From the NCBI GenBank assembly GCA_001600615.1, contig BCKK01000008.1, positions 912,134 through 976,133 of the forward strand: 64,000 bases of DNA, in the 5' to 3' direction. The notes below the pieces were generated by a model, which was given only the letters and a program-made list of their open reading frames with translations, did no database searches and had not been told where the DNA came from. Origin of the DNA: Dioszegia crocea (Eukaryota; Basidiomycota; Tremellomycetes; Tremellales; Bulleribasidiaceae). The first letter of the stretch is position 1. Each line of letters opens with the position of its first letter. Below, piece by piece: positions 1 to 11,915 of this stretch. The position numbers and the translations under genes are program-made.

Positions 1-1
1 C

Positions 2-277
2 CTCTCCCTCTGTCTAGTCGCCGCGTCCATTATGGCTACTCCTGCACTGGGTACCGACCGAGCCTTGCGAGAATTGGCATATGAGTCCAAGAAGGCAACT
101 TCGGCGCGCCAGTCGAGTGTGTTGGTGGACGTAGGTTGGAGGGTGGATTTAGGCTTGTGTGGGACTGAGTGGCCTGGTCGGCGGGTCGCGAGGGGGCGTT
201 GGGGGATAGGCATGGTGGGTGGGGTGGGTGGCAAAATGGGTATGATGGGGAGTGGTGATGCAAGGTATCGCGAGTGA
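2..277 (+). CDS. possible 3' end of a gene entering from the left edge
   Basis: An open frame runs from base 2 through a methionine at 32 to a stop at 275-277. The first part reads as a plausible C-terminal segment: a hydrophobic stretch around LSLCLVAASI, then a charged helix-like piece with RALRELAYESKK. The second part becomes Gly/Met-rich and may be intron or 3' UTR after a GTAGGT at about 130. I do not recognise the family. The frame would end tail to tail with the ZUFSP-like gene on the other strand, which is a normal arrangement here. It could equally be chance open frame. Confidence 0.22.
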   Translation, partial: LSLCLVAASIMATPALGTDRALRELAYESKKATSARQSSVLVDVGWRVDLGLCGTEWPGRRVARGRWGIGMVGGVGGKMGMMGSGDARYRE

Positions 278-834
278 GTATAAAGGAATAGAGAATGGCG
301 ATGATGAGAAGGCCAGAACGTGGAGACTGTTCCAGGGTTCTTATTCGAAGCTATGAGTCACGCACGAGGACCCGAGGCCAAGGCTTAATGGCGGTTCCGA
401 GGGCGGAATGGCGAACGTGTCTGTGCGAAGAAAAAGAAGCGAAACCGAAGGGGGTGAAAGGCAGCGAAAGGCAGGACAAAGTAAGGTTGAAGGGTATCGA
501 CGCGATTGTATGTTAGATGATGTACGACAACAACCTATCCATGCTGCCCCATCCTTATCTCTGAGGATAGCCTTGGATGTCCCGCCCAGAGGCGTAAACA
601 TGCCTTGAGACGCGTCTGACCCGGGTGGCGAATAGAGTTTACAGCTGCAGCACCGCGTTTCAGGAACAATCAATGACGTCATTCAGACGCGTCAGTTATC
701 TTCCGACGCGACTGAAAGCTCTTGATAAGGTTGTTGATGGCTGATTGTGCGGTCGCGTGTCTGTGGCATGTATGGCTATAGGCTACAACGATTCTACTGA
801 CTATATACAAAAAGGGATCTTACAGAGGGTGATG
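278..834. other. intergenic, convergent 3' ends
   Basis: I see no supported gene here. The only notable element is a 12-base perfect palindrome around 672-683 containing TGACGTCA, the core bound by ATF/CREB-type bZIP factors. Its position between two apparent 3' ends makes a promoter role doubtful. Confidence 0.4.
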
Positions 835-3333
835 TTAAGTGATTACAGTACTGGTCAAATATCTCCTTCGACCCTGTTCTAGAGGTGTCAAAGGGGAATC
901 ACCCGTAAAAGCCAGGATCTGATACTCAGCATGCCGACTATTCAATCAGCAAAGATCCAATATCTCTATGCCCAGACTCACCCAAGAGTACTCAGATTAA
1001 CTCTGAAGTATGCCACACCCTTCCCATCCCCCAGCCCTCCAGCTCCATCCACCTTGGCCTTCTTCCCATCCCCTTCTCTAGATCCAACACTCTTGGCCAA
1101 TTTGTTAATCCGCTTCTTGACCCATCCTCGCTCATCAATCTCTTCATCCTCTTCCAAATCTATCGCCCCGCCATCGAGCCGTCTGGGGGGTTTGACAGGT
1201 GATGAGCCGCCCCAAACAGGGGTATCGCATGTCTTTGTTAATTCTGATGCGCCGTTGGTGTAGGGTGGTGAAAACGGGTGGGATTCGTGTGATGTTTTGC
1301 GAGGGATGGAGGGGGATGGGCTGGAGGTGCGGTGGGTTGATGTGTGGCGTAGGCCTGCTTCGCGTAGGTTTGAAGGAACAGATCTGGTGGTTAGCAATGT
1401 ACCATGAGGGATAGGCTGCCCAAGTATCTTGAGGCTGGACTCACTTGCCAGGATCAAACATCAGGAGGTTCATATCACCCCTTGAGGTCTCTTCGTACCC
1501 CACGACAGTTCTTGAATGCCCATTATGCTGGAAAGTCAGCTAAAGTCTCCTTAGGGACAAGAGGCCAACGAAGCTTACCTGTAGAATGAGGGGGTACCTA
1601 TCCGCCCGCCTGATGGCGCTCCCTCGACTACCCTCATTTTCTCTCATGAGCACGTCAAAGGCGTTTGATGCGCCCCCAGCGCTTCCTATCCCATTCTGAG
1701 CCGCACTGGTTGAAGAGCTAGATGTAGATAGTCCTTCATCCTGAACAACCGTCAGCTTCCTGGATATACCCCATACAAAGAGCCCTTGAGCTTACAAAGT
1801 ACTGCTTGACCCATTCTGTGAGAGCTTTATGTGCAGGTCTTGCATCGGCAGTCTTGGGTTTTGGAAAGTCATCTACGACAGTCAGCGAGACAACCCTGTC
1901 GCACAGAGGCGATTATGCAAGACCTACACAAATCACACCTGAAGGATCAGCTCAGTTTCTCAAGATACCGTAGGAAATCGAGGGAAACATCAACTCACGG
2001 TACCCCCTTATAGCTAAACAAAGCATATAAATCCCCCGTCCCAATCCATCTCCCACCACCGAGTACTTTACCCCCAAAATGGACCTTACCCTCCGGATCG
2101 AACCCTTTGGCCCATGCTTCATCTAACCAACCCTGTAACCGTCTGACGCCCGGATCGGCGCCGTTTGATTCTCGTGTGAATAGTTTGGCGAGCGCCGGGG
2201 AGTGGAGTAAGAGGGAAGAAATTGAAATTAGGGCGTTTCGGTAGCCGCAACCCCACACTAAGCGTCAGCTACTGAAGGCCGTAGACTGGTGGAGCTTACT
2301 GGAATCGAAGCGGAATACCCCGGTGATTGAGAGGGTCTCCCATCCTAGGACTGCTCGTTTGGTTATACCTTTGTGTACTGAGGTTTCCAATAATTGGGTT
2401 AGGACGGGGACGAGACCTATACAGTCAGCCAGAGTAGGGTCAAATGGGCGAGTCTCATATCCCCTCCATGCGCCATGTCCGGCTTACTCTCAACCGATTC
2501 CACGCCGCCCGACAAGGTGAAGCTAGTTCTGAAAAGGGAGAAACATACCCGGCGTAAAATTCTCAGGCACATCCTCCACTCTCCCATCTCTCGGATCCCA
2601 CCACTTATCACCCTTCTCCACCCCTCCCTTCCTTTTCGTTCTAACCCACTCTGCGTACCCACCAGGCTTCGCCGGTCCATCCCACTCATCAGCCAAATCC
2701 ACATCGTCCGTCCCTGCCGCTATCGATTGCTGAATCAGCTGATCGGAGAGGAGGTATGTCGGTGAATGGTCGTCCTCGTTGGTATGTGAGGGTTTACGAG
2801 ATGAGGAAGGAATGGGATGGGTGGTTATTTGGAGATGGGATGAAGATGAGGATGTGGAGTATGCTCGTGAAGGGGCGTGGGTTATGTAGGGGATTGCGGG
2901 CTCGGCATCGTATTTGGGTGTGGTTGATGTATCTACAGCGTCAGCTAGATCTCTTTAATCAAAGCCAAGGTCATAGCTGGCAGTATACACTCACCCATAC
3001 ACGCATTCACATGCTGTTCCCTCTCTACAGCACTAGCCCCATCGAAAGGGAATGAACACAGGGGACAAGATTCCTCGCTCAACCTATCACGTCAGCTGAT
3101 CCACCTCTTGAGACCGGCATGAACCTATCAACTCACAAACCACTCTCATCCTCTTCAACCTTCATCACAGACAGCCTTCTCTTCTTGGGCGAGCTGACCC
3201 CTATTGCCCGTAGAGGAGGGGATGGACTGGCAGACGGACCCGCGGCGTCGAAATGACCATTGATATGATGCTGGAAGGCCGTATCGTCCGCGTTTTGGTC
3301 CAGTCCACATACTGGACATTCTCTTAGGCCCAT
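835..3333 (-). CDS. ZUP1: ZUFSP/ZUP1-type peptidase C78 deubiquitinase
   Basis: Multi-exon cysteine peptidase. The N-terminus has a C2H2 finger (CPVCGL then HHINGH) right after the start Met. Exon 2 has a second finger (CPLC then HVNAC). After a Ser/Thr-rich linker and a DVDLADEWDGP segment comes the catalytic domain. The C78 hallmark WGCGYRN with the nucleophile Cys is near 2240-2258. The catalytic His motif NGHSRTVVGYEE is near 1490-1535, and LLMFDPGK supplies the Asp near 1450. The last exon, after an intron starting about 976, reads GRHAEYQILAF and stops at 835. In human ZUP1 this family cleaves K63-linked ubiquitin chains and acts in DNA-damage responses; fission yeast Mug105 is a relative. 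Specificity here is inferred. The start at 3333 directly precedes the first finger. All three catalytic residues are present, so it is probably active. Confidence 0.85.
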
Positions 3334-3614
3334 CCCAGCGGCTCGGCTGTCTGTACTCAGTAGGTAGAGCTAACTTGGATGTAGAGAGGGAGTGAAATAC
3401 CCACTTTCCACTGCCAAAACACAGCTTGGACTAGCGATCGCCTTTTCGGCTCTGGCCGACACCGCCACCCAGGGTTAGGCGCGCCAGGTCACGTTGGAAA
3501 GCACGTGATCTCATGCGCCTAATTTTGATCGAAGCCCGGTAAAGACACGGCCAGCAGCCAAAACCCAATCGAGCTTCGACATTGCTATCTATATCGTCTT
3601 ACTCGCCTAGACAT

Positions 3615-5020
3615 ATGTCCGACACAAGACAAGAAGCAGATCAGGAACTCGTAGCAGCAGGTATACAGGCCGGAATGGAAGATACACTCGGGGTAAGCTC
3701 GCCCAGCACTTTCGGTTTGGCAAAGTACCAATCAGCTAACTTTTCCAGGCCTCCCTATCGGGCTCATTCGCTCCTCCAGCGACTGCAACCCCTCCCCGAC
3801 CTGCCACAGAGGTCGGAACGACTCAAGCTGCGGGTGCCGTTGCTGCAGAGCCCGAAGCTGAATCTACTGCGATTCACGGGATGGACGAATGGAAAGCTAC
3901 CTTGGAGACATACGATGTGGAGTGGAAGAAGGAGGCCGATGAAGCTCGGGCCAAGGCAGAGAGGAACAGGAAGTTCTACGAAGATGAGGCTGAGGCTAAA
4001 GAGAAGGCTAAGAAGGATGAAGAGGCCTTGAAGAAGCGAAGGGAGAGGGAGGAGAAACGGGCGGAAGAAGGTAGGGAGAGATTGAGGAGGGAGTTGGCAG
4101 GTGAGGTCAAGCCGAAGAAGGGCGGGAAAGATGATCGCGAGAAGAAGGTTAAGGAGGCTTGGGAGATGGTCAAGGCTGAAGGGGAGGGGAGCGGGAAGGA
4201 GGTTACGACGGATGCGAGAGGTGTGATGCCTCAGGATATCAGGGCGGGGATGGTGCACCAGGAAGGAACACCTCGACCGCATATCCAGCAGGTAAATTTC
4301 CGTTGATTCCATCCTTGAGATTAGGCGAACGACAGAGCTGACTCTTGCTAGACTATGTACGACCCCACAACGTCTACAGAACCCCTACCCCCATCTATGC
4401 AGCCCCCCGCCTACACCTCCGGACCCACCTCACACCCGTCCGAATCCCAAGCTGCTTCACGCCACTCGGCGACTTCTCAAGCATGGGAAGAAGTATCCGC
4501 TTCGCCATCTTCAGCCGAAGATCTCTCCCCCGGGTCAAGCAGCGGGTTCTCATCATCCACCCCTGAAACCCGGGGAGCCCAATCACAGGGTATATCAAGG
4601 GACGCCGCATCATATTCGAATCTCCCCCGCACCGGGTCTCAGCCCGACAACTCGGAGAAACCCGACTCCGACCTGAAATCAAAAGCCCTCAGCCTGATTC
4701 CTTCCAATGGCAATAACCCACCTCCGACCGCTCCACCCTCTTTGACCTTGTCACTCTTCACTGCTCCTTCCAATCTGTCGATTACGCGAGTTGTGGCGGT
4801 ACTAGGCATCAATTTGTTGTTGCCTTTTGTGAATGGTGTCATGTTGGGCTTTGGAGAGATTTTTGCGAGGGAGACAGTAAGGGTTGGAAGGCTTGTGTGG
4901 AGGGGTGAGAGGACGCTCTTTGGGAGGAGTGGATGGGGTGGGGCGGAGGCGGGTGAGGCGAGAGGTGGGGGGAGGGGTGTGGCGGGTGTGGGGTTGAGTG
5001 GGAGTGGGGGTTTCCCTTAG
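3615..5020 (+). CDS. MIM1: Mim1/TOM13-like mitochondrial outer-membrane insertase subunit with long coiled-coil N-terminus
   Basis: Three exons join in frame: 3615-3692, 3749-4291 and 4352-5020, giving 429 residues. Residues about 70-155 are an almost uninterrupted charged helix rich in E, K and R, predicted coiled coil. A Ser/Pro-rich low-complexity stretch follows. Near the C-terminus lies one membrane segment, INLLLPFVNGVMLGFGEIFA, which matches the core of the Mim1/TOM13 family, including the LPFxNGxMLGFGE pattern and a GxxxG packing motif. Yeast Mim1 forms the MIM complex that inserts alpha-helical proteins into the mitochondrial outer membrane. The family is usually around 100-200 residues, so this protein is much longer. 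The tail after the membrane helix is Gly-rich. The membrane core is convincing; the coiled-coil role is unknown. Confidence 0.8.
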
Positions 5021-5707
5021 ATTGGAAAGAAAGCTAAAATGGGTGGTGGACGGGATCTCAGGAGGATGAGAGGAAGAGTTTTGGCGGAGATTGGGATGCA
5101 TTTGCCGGATGTGCTGACGGTACGATAGTCTAACACCGTGCTGACAGCTAGGTCTTGAGCATACCGCGCTGGCCTGAACCGACAACTGACAGCAGTAATA
5201 TGCCTTGATCGAGTGCTCACTCTGCTATCACTGTGTGAAACTCAATACATCGTCATGCAGCACGTTGTCAAGCTTCTCACGGTTCCTCATTCTGCTCCTT
5301 ACCTTGCGAGGAACGATTATAAGTTTCGTGGAAGCTTCGCTCGGCCCGCATCCGACCTGCTCCGAGCCCCACTGTGGTTCTCGCCATGTGAGAAGCAACA
5401 ACGTGCGCCGTCGTAGGAGCACCACGGCGCACACCATTGATCTTCTTGGCCTGACGTCACTGACATCCATTATGCTCGTTGTGCTGCTCACAGCGTTGAC
5501 TTTGTGCTAGTCCTTTGAACAAGCCGCCCCTCCTTCGCCCTGAAATCAGGCAGGAGTCAGTACAGTACACCCCTCCAGCAACATATATATGCAATCCCGC
5601 AGACTCATCATCCTCGTGTTGCATCCACTTTCCATCTTCATATTTATCACCTTCCATCTTCATATTTATCACCTATACCTTCCCTTTCGTCAAAGATCGC
5701 CAACATC
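5021..5707. other. intergenic, promoter of the small unknown gene
   Basis: No coding frame here is supported. The last 150 bases are pyrimidine-rich with a short direct repeat (CACCTTCCATCTTCATATTTAT-like units near 5626-5670). This is typical of a fungal 5' leader just upstream of the start at 5708. Confidence 0.4.
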
Positions 5708-6364
5708 ATGGCGCCTTCGACTTGTCACCAAACGTTTATCCATTTCTCTGGAAGTTCCGCAGACCTGTAAGCCCCCCTCACCGTTGTTTTTGTGTCCTCG
5801 GCACTTCTCGTGCGCCGAGCGGTGCCGCCCATACTCCTTGCCTCCCCTTAGAGAGAGCCTGCGCCCCGACGATGACAGAAGGGACAGACTACACACACGG
5901 TCGACTCCCTCGTCTTCTTTAAATAAGGGACTCGCTGATTCTTTGTAGGATGCTTCTCGTGAAGGCTGCTCGTGGTCAGAAGGTGTACACACCCGATCCG
6001 ATGTCGCTCTTCAGAGGCGAAACCACTGGAGATGACCGCACTCGCCAACTGTTCACCAACCTCAGCGCACAGCTGGAGAAGCAGGGTATCCTTGTGCTCA
6101 GTACCTGTTATGCTGCGAACGAGGTCAGGGTATCGTACGTTCGCTCTCTACATGATGATGACACCAAGTGCGCGGTCAGATGTGAACGATTTTGGTCCGA
6201 GGCTCAGCTTAAAACGTACAACCGCTGACCTAACTTGCAGGCTTGATCACTTGGGATGTCGGATCGAGAACGAGGAACCGGAAGACTACTACAATGCCAT
6301 GGAATCTCATTTCATGACTGATGTCCCCCAGAACGACGGAAAGTACTTTGAGGTGACGATTTGA
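5708..6364 (+). CDS. small protein of unknown function
   Basis: The proposed model has three exons: 5708-5766, 5949-6134 and 6241-6364. The joins keep frame and use plausible sites: GTAAGC..GTAG for the first intron and GTACGT..CTAACTTGCAG for the second. The product is about 122 residues, soluble, with no signal peptide, membrane segment or recognised domain. Visible stretches include QKVYTPDPMSLFRGE, a central amphipathic part TRQLFTNLSAQLEKQG, and an acidic end IENEEPEDYYNAM. The first intron (182 nt) is longer than usual here, and ATG 5950 at the start of exon 2 is an alternative start. I do not recognise the family. Confidence 0.5.
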
Positions 6365-6842
6365 TGCTTCGGCCTCGAGTTCTAGGTCAAGTTCAAGGTC
6401 AATATCTGCGTTACCGTGACTGCCTCTTTATTGTACTATGCTATACCTGTCAACGTCTCGGACTATCAATGACACTCTTCTGCTGTGACTATTGGCTGCC
6501 AAAGATTTTTACATCTGCCAAAACCTGGTCCTTATATCACAGCCTTTCACTCTGGATTTGTGGACTTCAGTGTCGCGGTGTTGCCGACCGACCCACCATA
6601 CTACGTGAACCTCAACGGGCTCTGAGCCACATTTGACTATATAATCTCCCTCCCCCCATCTGAGACTGCACATGTATCGGATACCAGGCATGTTTGCCCT
6701 TGACAATTGCCCGCCAGCCCCATTGTACATGCCGATTCAGTCGTAAGAGTCGTATACACCGCGTAAATGTCCTCACTCTCCCTCGGTACTGCCGTACTCC
6801 CATTCTTCCTCATTCGACTAGCTCGACCCCATCTCACATCTC
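6365..6842. other. intergenic, convergent
   Basis: This is the space between the 3' ends of the small unknown gene and the ARL5-like gene. Several open frames exist on both strands but none has splice context or recognisable sequence. I see nothing functional. Confidence 0.4.
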
Positions 6843-7638
6843 CTATCTCGCCTCGAGCTTCCCAACCATCCAATCCATCCCCTCAAACAACCCCTCTCCA
6901 GTCAAAGCACTACATCCCATAATCTGCCATTCCCTCTCCCTCAAATCCGTCAGTCCCAGCCCTTCCGATACCTGAGCGGGTGTAAGTTTATTGGCCAGAT
7001 CTTGCTTGTTGGCTAGGACGAGTAAGAGTGCTGAGGCTAGTTCCTGCAAGGTCAGCTTATGGTCTATCTGCGTATTACGTCCAGGGCCACTGAGCTCACC
7101 TCGTGCTTGACAAGTTTCTCCAATTCAGCCTTCGCCAGCCCCAACCTCCCCGCATCACTCGAATCTATCACGAGGATGATCGCTGTAGTTCCTGCAAAGT
7201 ATTGCGCCCAACTGCCTCGTAGTGATGTTTGACCGCCAATATCAATCAGACCGAATCGGACGCCTTTGTAGTCGTATGTCTCGTGGTTGCTTCCTACTGT
7301 TGGTGCACTTGCGACCTGGAATTATCAGTCAGACATCCCCTCCAGTACAGCGCATAGCTGCATCGGCTAAGCGAGGGGTGTTGATGGTGAGGTCAGACAT
7401 ACCACTGAGCCCATTGTGATGCGGTATAATATCGTACTCTGCCAGGCGTCAGCTTTGAGCTCTTACCCCTGTCTGAAGAGGTGGAAGATGAGCTGACCTT
7501 TCCAGCGTTATCTAAACCTAGAATGAGCACCTTTGTCTCCTTCTTCGCAAATAGCCTGCCCCACATGGACGAGAATGTAACTTCAGTGGATCAGCTTTGG
7601 TCGTGTGGCCGTTGCACCAGGGCTGACTTACCACCCAT
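6843..7638 (-). CDS. ARL5: Arf-like GTPase, ARL5 type
   Basis: Five-exon small GTPase of about 180 residues. The N-terminus starts MGVTFSS, so Gly2 can be N-myristoylated as in Arf proteins. Motifs in order: P-loop GLDNAGKS, switch I with PTVGSNHE, switch II DIGGQTSLRGSW, guanine-specificity NKQD in VLANKQDLANKL, and SALTGEGL near the end. Ser in PTxGSN, where classical Arfs have Phe, and the CxALTGEGL...GMDWM ending are typical of ARL5 rather than ARL1 or Arf1. In animals ARL5 acts at the trans-Golgi, recruiting the GARP tether; the same role is inferred here. All nucleotide-binding motifs are intact. The start at 7638 is fixed by the glycine and by the first intron right after codon 2. Confidence 0.85.
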
Positions 7639-8106
7639 TTTCGCGCTTTTTCACCGCTGTTTCCTTTTGCTCTTCTTTCCGATCAGAGTATATGTCAGCG
7701 CCCCGGCTTGTTAATAGCGAAGCATAGGTAGCATATACCCATACCTCGACTTCTCCAGCTCCAGCTCCAGCGCCCGCGCCACGCCTCCACCTTTAGACAA
7801 CCGCACGGAACTCGACGCGTCACTCTCAAACTACCCCTTGTGGCAATTCCTTCCCCGGCGATGACCGCTTTGTGACCTTTCCAGCCTGGCCCGGGGTCCT
7901 CGCACCAACCTCCTCTCTCTCCTCCTTCCTTTCAACTTTATACATCCTACCTAAACATCCACAAAATATCCCTCCCTAGAATAGGGCTTAGCAGACTTAC
8001 GCGTCTGATATCATTCCGCGCATTCCCCCGATTGATCTCCCTTCCAACTCATCGGCCATTCCACTACACGCCCCGCCGGCTCTTCCTCCCTCAACCCTTC
8101 ACCAAA
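7639..8106. other. divergent promoter region, ARL5-like / TOP1
   Basis: This spacer is shared by a minus-strand and a plus-strand gene that both start at its ends, so it should hold both promoters. It is pyrimidine-rich on the plus strand near 7900-8100, as in many fungal leaders. Near 7829 it contains CCCCTTGTGGCAATTCC, a weak match to the dispersed motif described in the findings. An in-frame ATG at 8032 could extend TOP1 by 25 residues. Confidence 0.4.
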
Positions 8107-11100
8107 ATGGAGTCAATGATGGAGATTGAGCCCATGGCTGTATCGGCTCCCGACCTTACTTCTGCACTTTCAGACCAAGCGTCTCACGTTCCCATTATTG
8201 CCGATTCACCCCCTTCCAAATCTGCCAATGGGAATGGAAAGGGTCAAAGCAACGGCAAAGCGCAAGACTCAGAGGATGACGAGATGCCCATTTCGCGGAA
8301 ATCTGCGCCTGTCGCGGTGAAGCGGGCAATGGGGAGTTCAGATGAGGAGGACGATAAACCCCTGGCGAAGAAACCAAGAGCGAGTGCTGTGGCGGGTAGG
8401 AAGAGGCGGATTGTGGAGAGTGAGAGTGAGGATGACGATGAGGTTCCTGTCAAGAAGGAAAAAGTACGTCTGCTGTCTTGTTCATGTAATAGAGAATCTA
8501 AGCTGACACTCCAGTCTGCACCAAGTGGAGCTACGACTGCGCGACCACGGATTTCCCAACCTGACTCGAGCGATTCCGACCTCTCAGACGATGCATCCAA
8601 AAAGCCAGCAGCGGCGAAAGGCAAGGCGGCACCAAAGGCCAATGGGTCTTCGTCTGGATCTACTTCCAAATTTGCGCCATCCAAATCCCGTACCTCTGCA
8701 GCCGCATCAGGCTCAATTTCCGCTTCCCAATCTACCAATGCCACCCAGACTACAGCGACTACAGCGACTACAGCCGATGATTCCGATTTGTCAGAGGATG
8801 ACACGCCGAAGAAGCGGTCGAACGGTCGTGCGAAGGCGAATGGGAGGGCGGCGACGAAGAAGGTTGTGAAGAAGAAGGCGGGGACGGATGATGAGGAATC
8901 GGACCTTACTTCATCTGCGTCGGAGGAGTTGGCCAGTTCGGACGATGAGAAACCATTAGCGAAGAAGGCGAAGGGTAAGGCGAAAGCTACGACGCCGGCG
9001 AAGGTCAGGGTGAAGAAGAATGGGAGTGAGACGCCTAAGGCGAAGGCGAAGATTGCGAAGAAGAGTCATGGGGTGAAGAAGGAGGAGGCGAGTTCGGAGG
9101 ATGATGAGGTTCCGCTGGCGAAGAAGGCGAAGAGTTCGAGGGAGAAGGGGAAAGGAAAGGAGGGGAAGGTGAAGAGGGAGAAGGAGGTGAAGGAGTGAGT
9201 TGTTTCGCCGATCGTGTCGTTCAAGGTCATTGGATGTAGCTGATCCATCAGTGAGGACGAAGATGACGACAAGCATCAATGGTGGTTAGAAGCCGACAAG
9301 GATGGGTCTGAAAAGTGGAAGACACTCGTACATAATGGTGTCCTCTTCCCTCCTGCGTATATCCCTCTACCGAAGGGGGTAAAGATGCGGTATGATGGTG
9401 AGTTCAAAGGATCGTGAACAGCTGTACTTGCACGATCGTAGAACTGACACTTTAGGCGTTGATCTGACATTACCGCCCGAGGCAGAAGAGGTGGCCGGGT
9501 TTTGGGCAGCCATGTTGGAGACGGATCACGTTAAGGACGCTACTTTCCAATCCAACTTTTTCAGAGATTTCTTGATTATCCTCAAGAAGTATCCTCCAGT
9601 AAGTTTCGTTTAGTGTGTCGATCATGACAAAGGAGAAGCTGACAATGCTCAGCGGGAAAAAGTCAAAGTGGAGAAATTGACAAAGTGCGATTTCAGACCC
9701 ATGTTTGAGCATTTCGAAAGGGAGAAGGAGAAGAAGAAGTCCCTGACGACGGCGGAGAAGAAGCAGTAAGCTCACCAAAGCGTTCTCATTCGATTGAAAT
9801 AACGAGCTGACAATACGCAGAATCAAAGCCGACAGAGATACACTGGAAGCGCCCTACCTCTACGCCATTGTCGACGGTCGGAAAGAGAAATTAGGCAATT
9901 TCCGAGCCGAACCCCCCGGACTATTCAGGGGTCGAGGTGAACATCCTAAAAAGGGAATGCTCAAATATCGACTCCGACCGGAAGACATCACAATCAATAT
10001 ATCTTCAGACGCACCGACACCTATACCCAATATCCCCGGGAAATGGAAGGCCGTCAAGCAAGATCCGACAGTTACTTGGTTAGCCGAGTGGAAAGAGAAT
10101 GTTAACGGTAATACGAAATACGTCCACCTGTCCGCTGGATCGTCGTGGAAAGGACAATCCGATCGATCTAAATTCGAGAAGGCCCGAGAACTCTTGAAGC
10201 ACGTTGGAAGGATAAGGAAGACGTATAATGAAGATCTTAAATCGAAGATTATGGCGGATCGACAACGTGCTACAGCGTTATACTTTATCGATGAGTTGGC
10301 GTTGAGGGCAGGGAATGAGAAGGGGGAAGATGAGGCGGATACGGTGGGTTGTTGTTCGCTCAGGTATGAGCATGTGACTTTGGAACCGCCCAATAAGGTT
10401 ACGTTCGACTTTTTGGGTAAGGATTCAATGAGGTTTTTAAATACCGTGGTGGTTAGTCCTCAAATCTTTAAAAATGTAAAGATTTTTAAGGCGGATAAGG
10501 AGAAGGGGGATCAGCTGTTTGATCGGTTGACGGTGAGTTTGTTCTTCTGGCTCATAGACTTATTACCCTGTCGCCTCCTCCCCTTTTCTCCTCTTCGGAC
10601 ATTCTCCTTGCTCCTTCTTTATCCCCTAGATCGTCCTCTCCCTCTTCCCCCCTACCTACTCTTCGCCTCATACTTCATCTCACCTAGACCCGCACTTACT
10701 TGACAGACCGGAATCCTCAACAAATACCTAAACGACTTCATGCCAGGCCTCTCTGCAAAAGTCTTCCGTACCTACAACGCCTCCCATACATTCCAACAAC
10801 AACTACGGAAACTCACACCTGCAAACGGAAGCGTGGCCGAAAAGATTGCAGCGTATAATGATGCGAATCGAGATGTGGCGATTTTGTGTAATCATCAAAA
10901 GACTGTTTCGAAGAATTTTGCGGAAAGCTTTGCGAAGATGGGAGATAAGGTGAGTTATGGGTTGGGTTGGACTTGGGTTGGCTGGTGGGGGTTCGAGCGG
11001 AAATGGGTTGGAGGGAAGCTGGATGATGAGTGGGAAGGGCTGTAGCTCTGAACGAGGGAAGATCGCAACGATGAGACGAGGGATGTGGACAATACGGGTT

Positions 11101-11915
11101 GAGAACAGAGAGTTAGGGTGTAGAGAATTGGAATCTATACCGAATCTCTGCTAACTATCCAGGTCCGCGCGCTCAAATACCAACGTATGAAACTCCGATT
11201 CCAACTATTCACTCTCGAACCCAAAACGAAAAACAAGAAGAAGCATCCTGACCTAATCGACGATGAATCCGACATGGATGATGAGTTCATGGAGCGACAT
11301 GAAGAAGAAGTGATGGAGAAGGCGATGGAGGCAGCCAAGAAGAAGTTTGAGAAGGAGAATATCAAGCTTGAGGAAGCTAAGGAGGATGTTAAACCCCAAA
11401 AGGCACTGGAGGATCGGTTGGATGATATAAAGGAGGAATTTGAGGAGTTGGCTAAAGAGCGTAAGAGCCGGAAAGTTGAGCCGAGGAAGGGTGGTGAGTC
11501 TTTCGTTTGGACTTGTAGAGGGTGTGCACTGTGAGGGTCTTGGCTGATTCCTTAGCGACGGAAGAAAAGCTGTTGGAGCAGATTAGTAAGATGGATGGAA
11601 GGATTGCAGTTGCCAAGACACAAATGGGCGATAGGGATAAGACTAAGGATGTCGCGCTGGGCACGTCAAAGATTAATTATATCGTGAGTTGAGTCCAACG
11701 TAGTGAAGTCGAAGGTCAAAGCTGACGATATAGGATCCGCGTCTGACGGTGGCGTGGGCCAAGAAGTTCGATGTGCCCCTAGAGAAGCTCTTCTCTAAGA
11801 CATTGTGAGTTGAGCTTAGTTAAATGACATTTCGAGAAGGGCAATTAGCTGACGACTCAGGCGAGAGAAGTTCCCATGGGCTGAGGCTGAAGCGGACGAG
11901 GATTGGGTGTTCTGA
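8107..11915 (+). CDS. TOP1: DNA topoisomerase I (type IB)
   Basis: Relaxes DNA supercoils by nicking one strand through a tyrosine intermediate; nuclear. The N-terminal ~360 residues are a charged, low-complexity tail with repeated units such as [22 protein letters not shown] and DDKPLAKK. The core domain starts at [13 protein letters not shown] and continues with [11 protein letters not shown] and PEDITIN. Active-site elements are all present: the Arg of LALRAGNEK, the Lys of FLGKDSMRF, the Arg of [10 protein letters not shown], the His of ILCNHQ, and the nucleophile Tyr in SKINYIDPR (codon 11678-11680). A charged linker helix precedes the C-terminal domain, as expected. There are about nine introns; two are long (about 10532-10705 and 10949-11161). 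Start 8107 has a good context (ACCAAAATGG). It is full length and probably functional; eukaryotic Top1 is the camptothecin target. Confidence 0.95.

Noticed and set aside
6843..7638. ARL1 or Arf1 as the identity of the small GTPase
   Set aside because: PTVGSN (not PTIGFN) in switch I and the SALTGEGL..GMDWM ending fit ARL5 better.
8244..8804. Long minus-strand ORF opposite TOP1
   Set aside because: Ser/Asp/Ala-rich antisense of the charged TOP1 tail, with no splice sites or homology.
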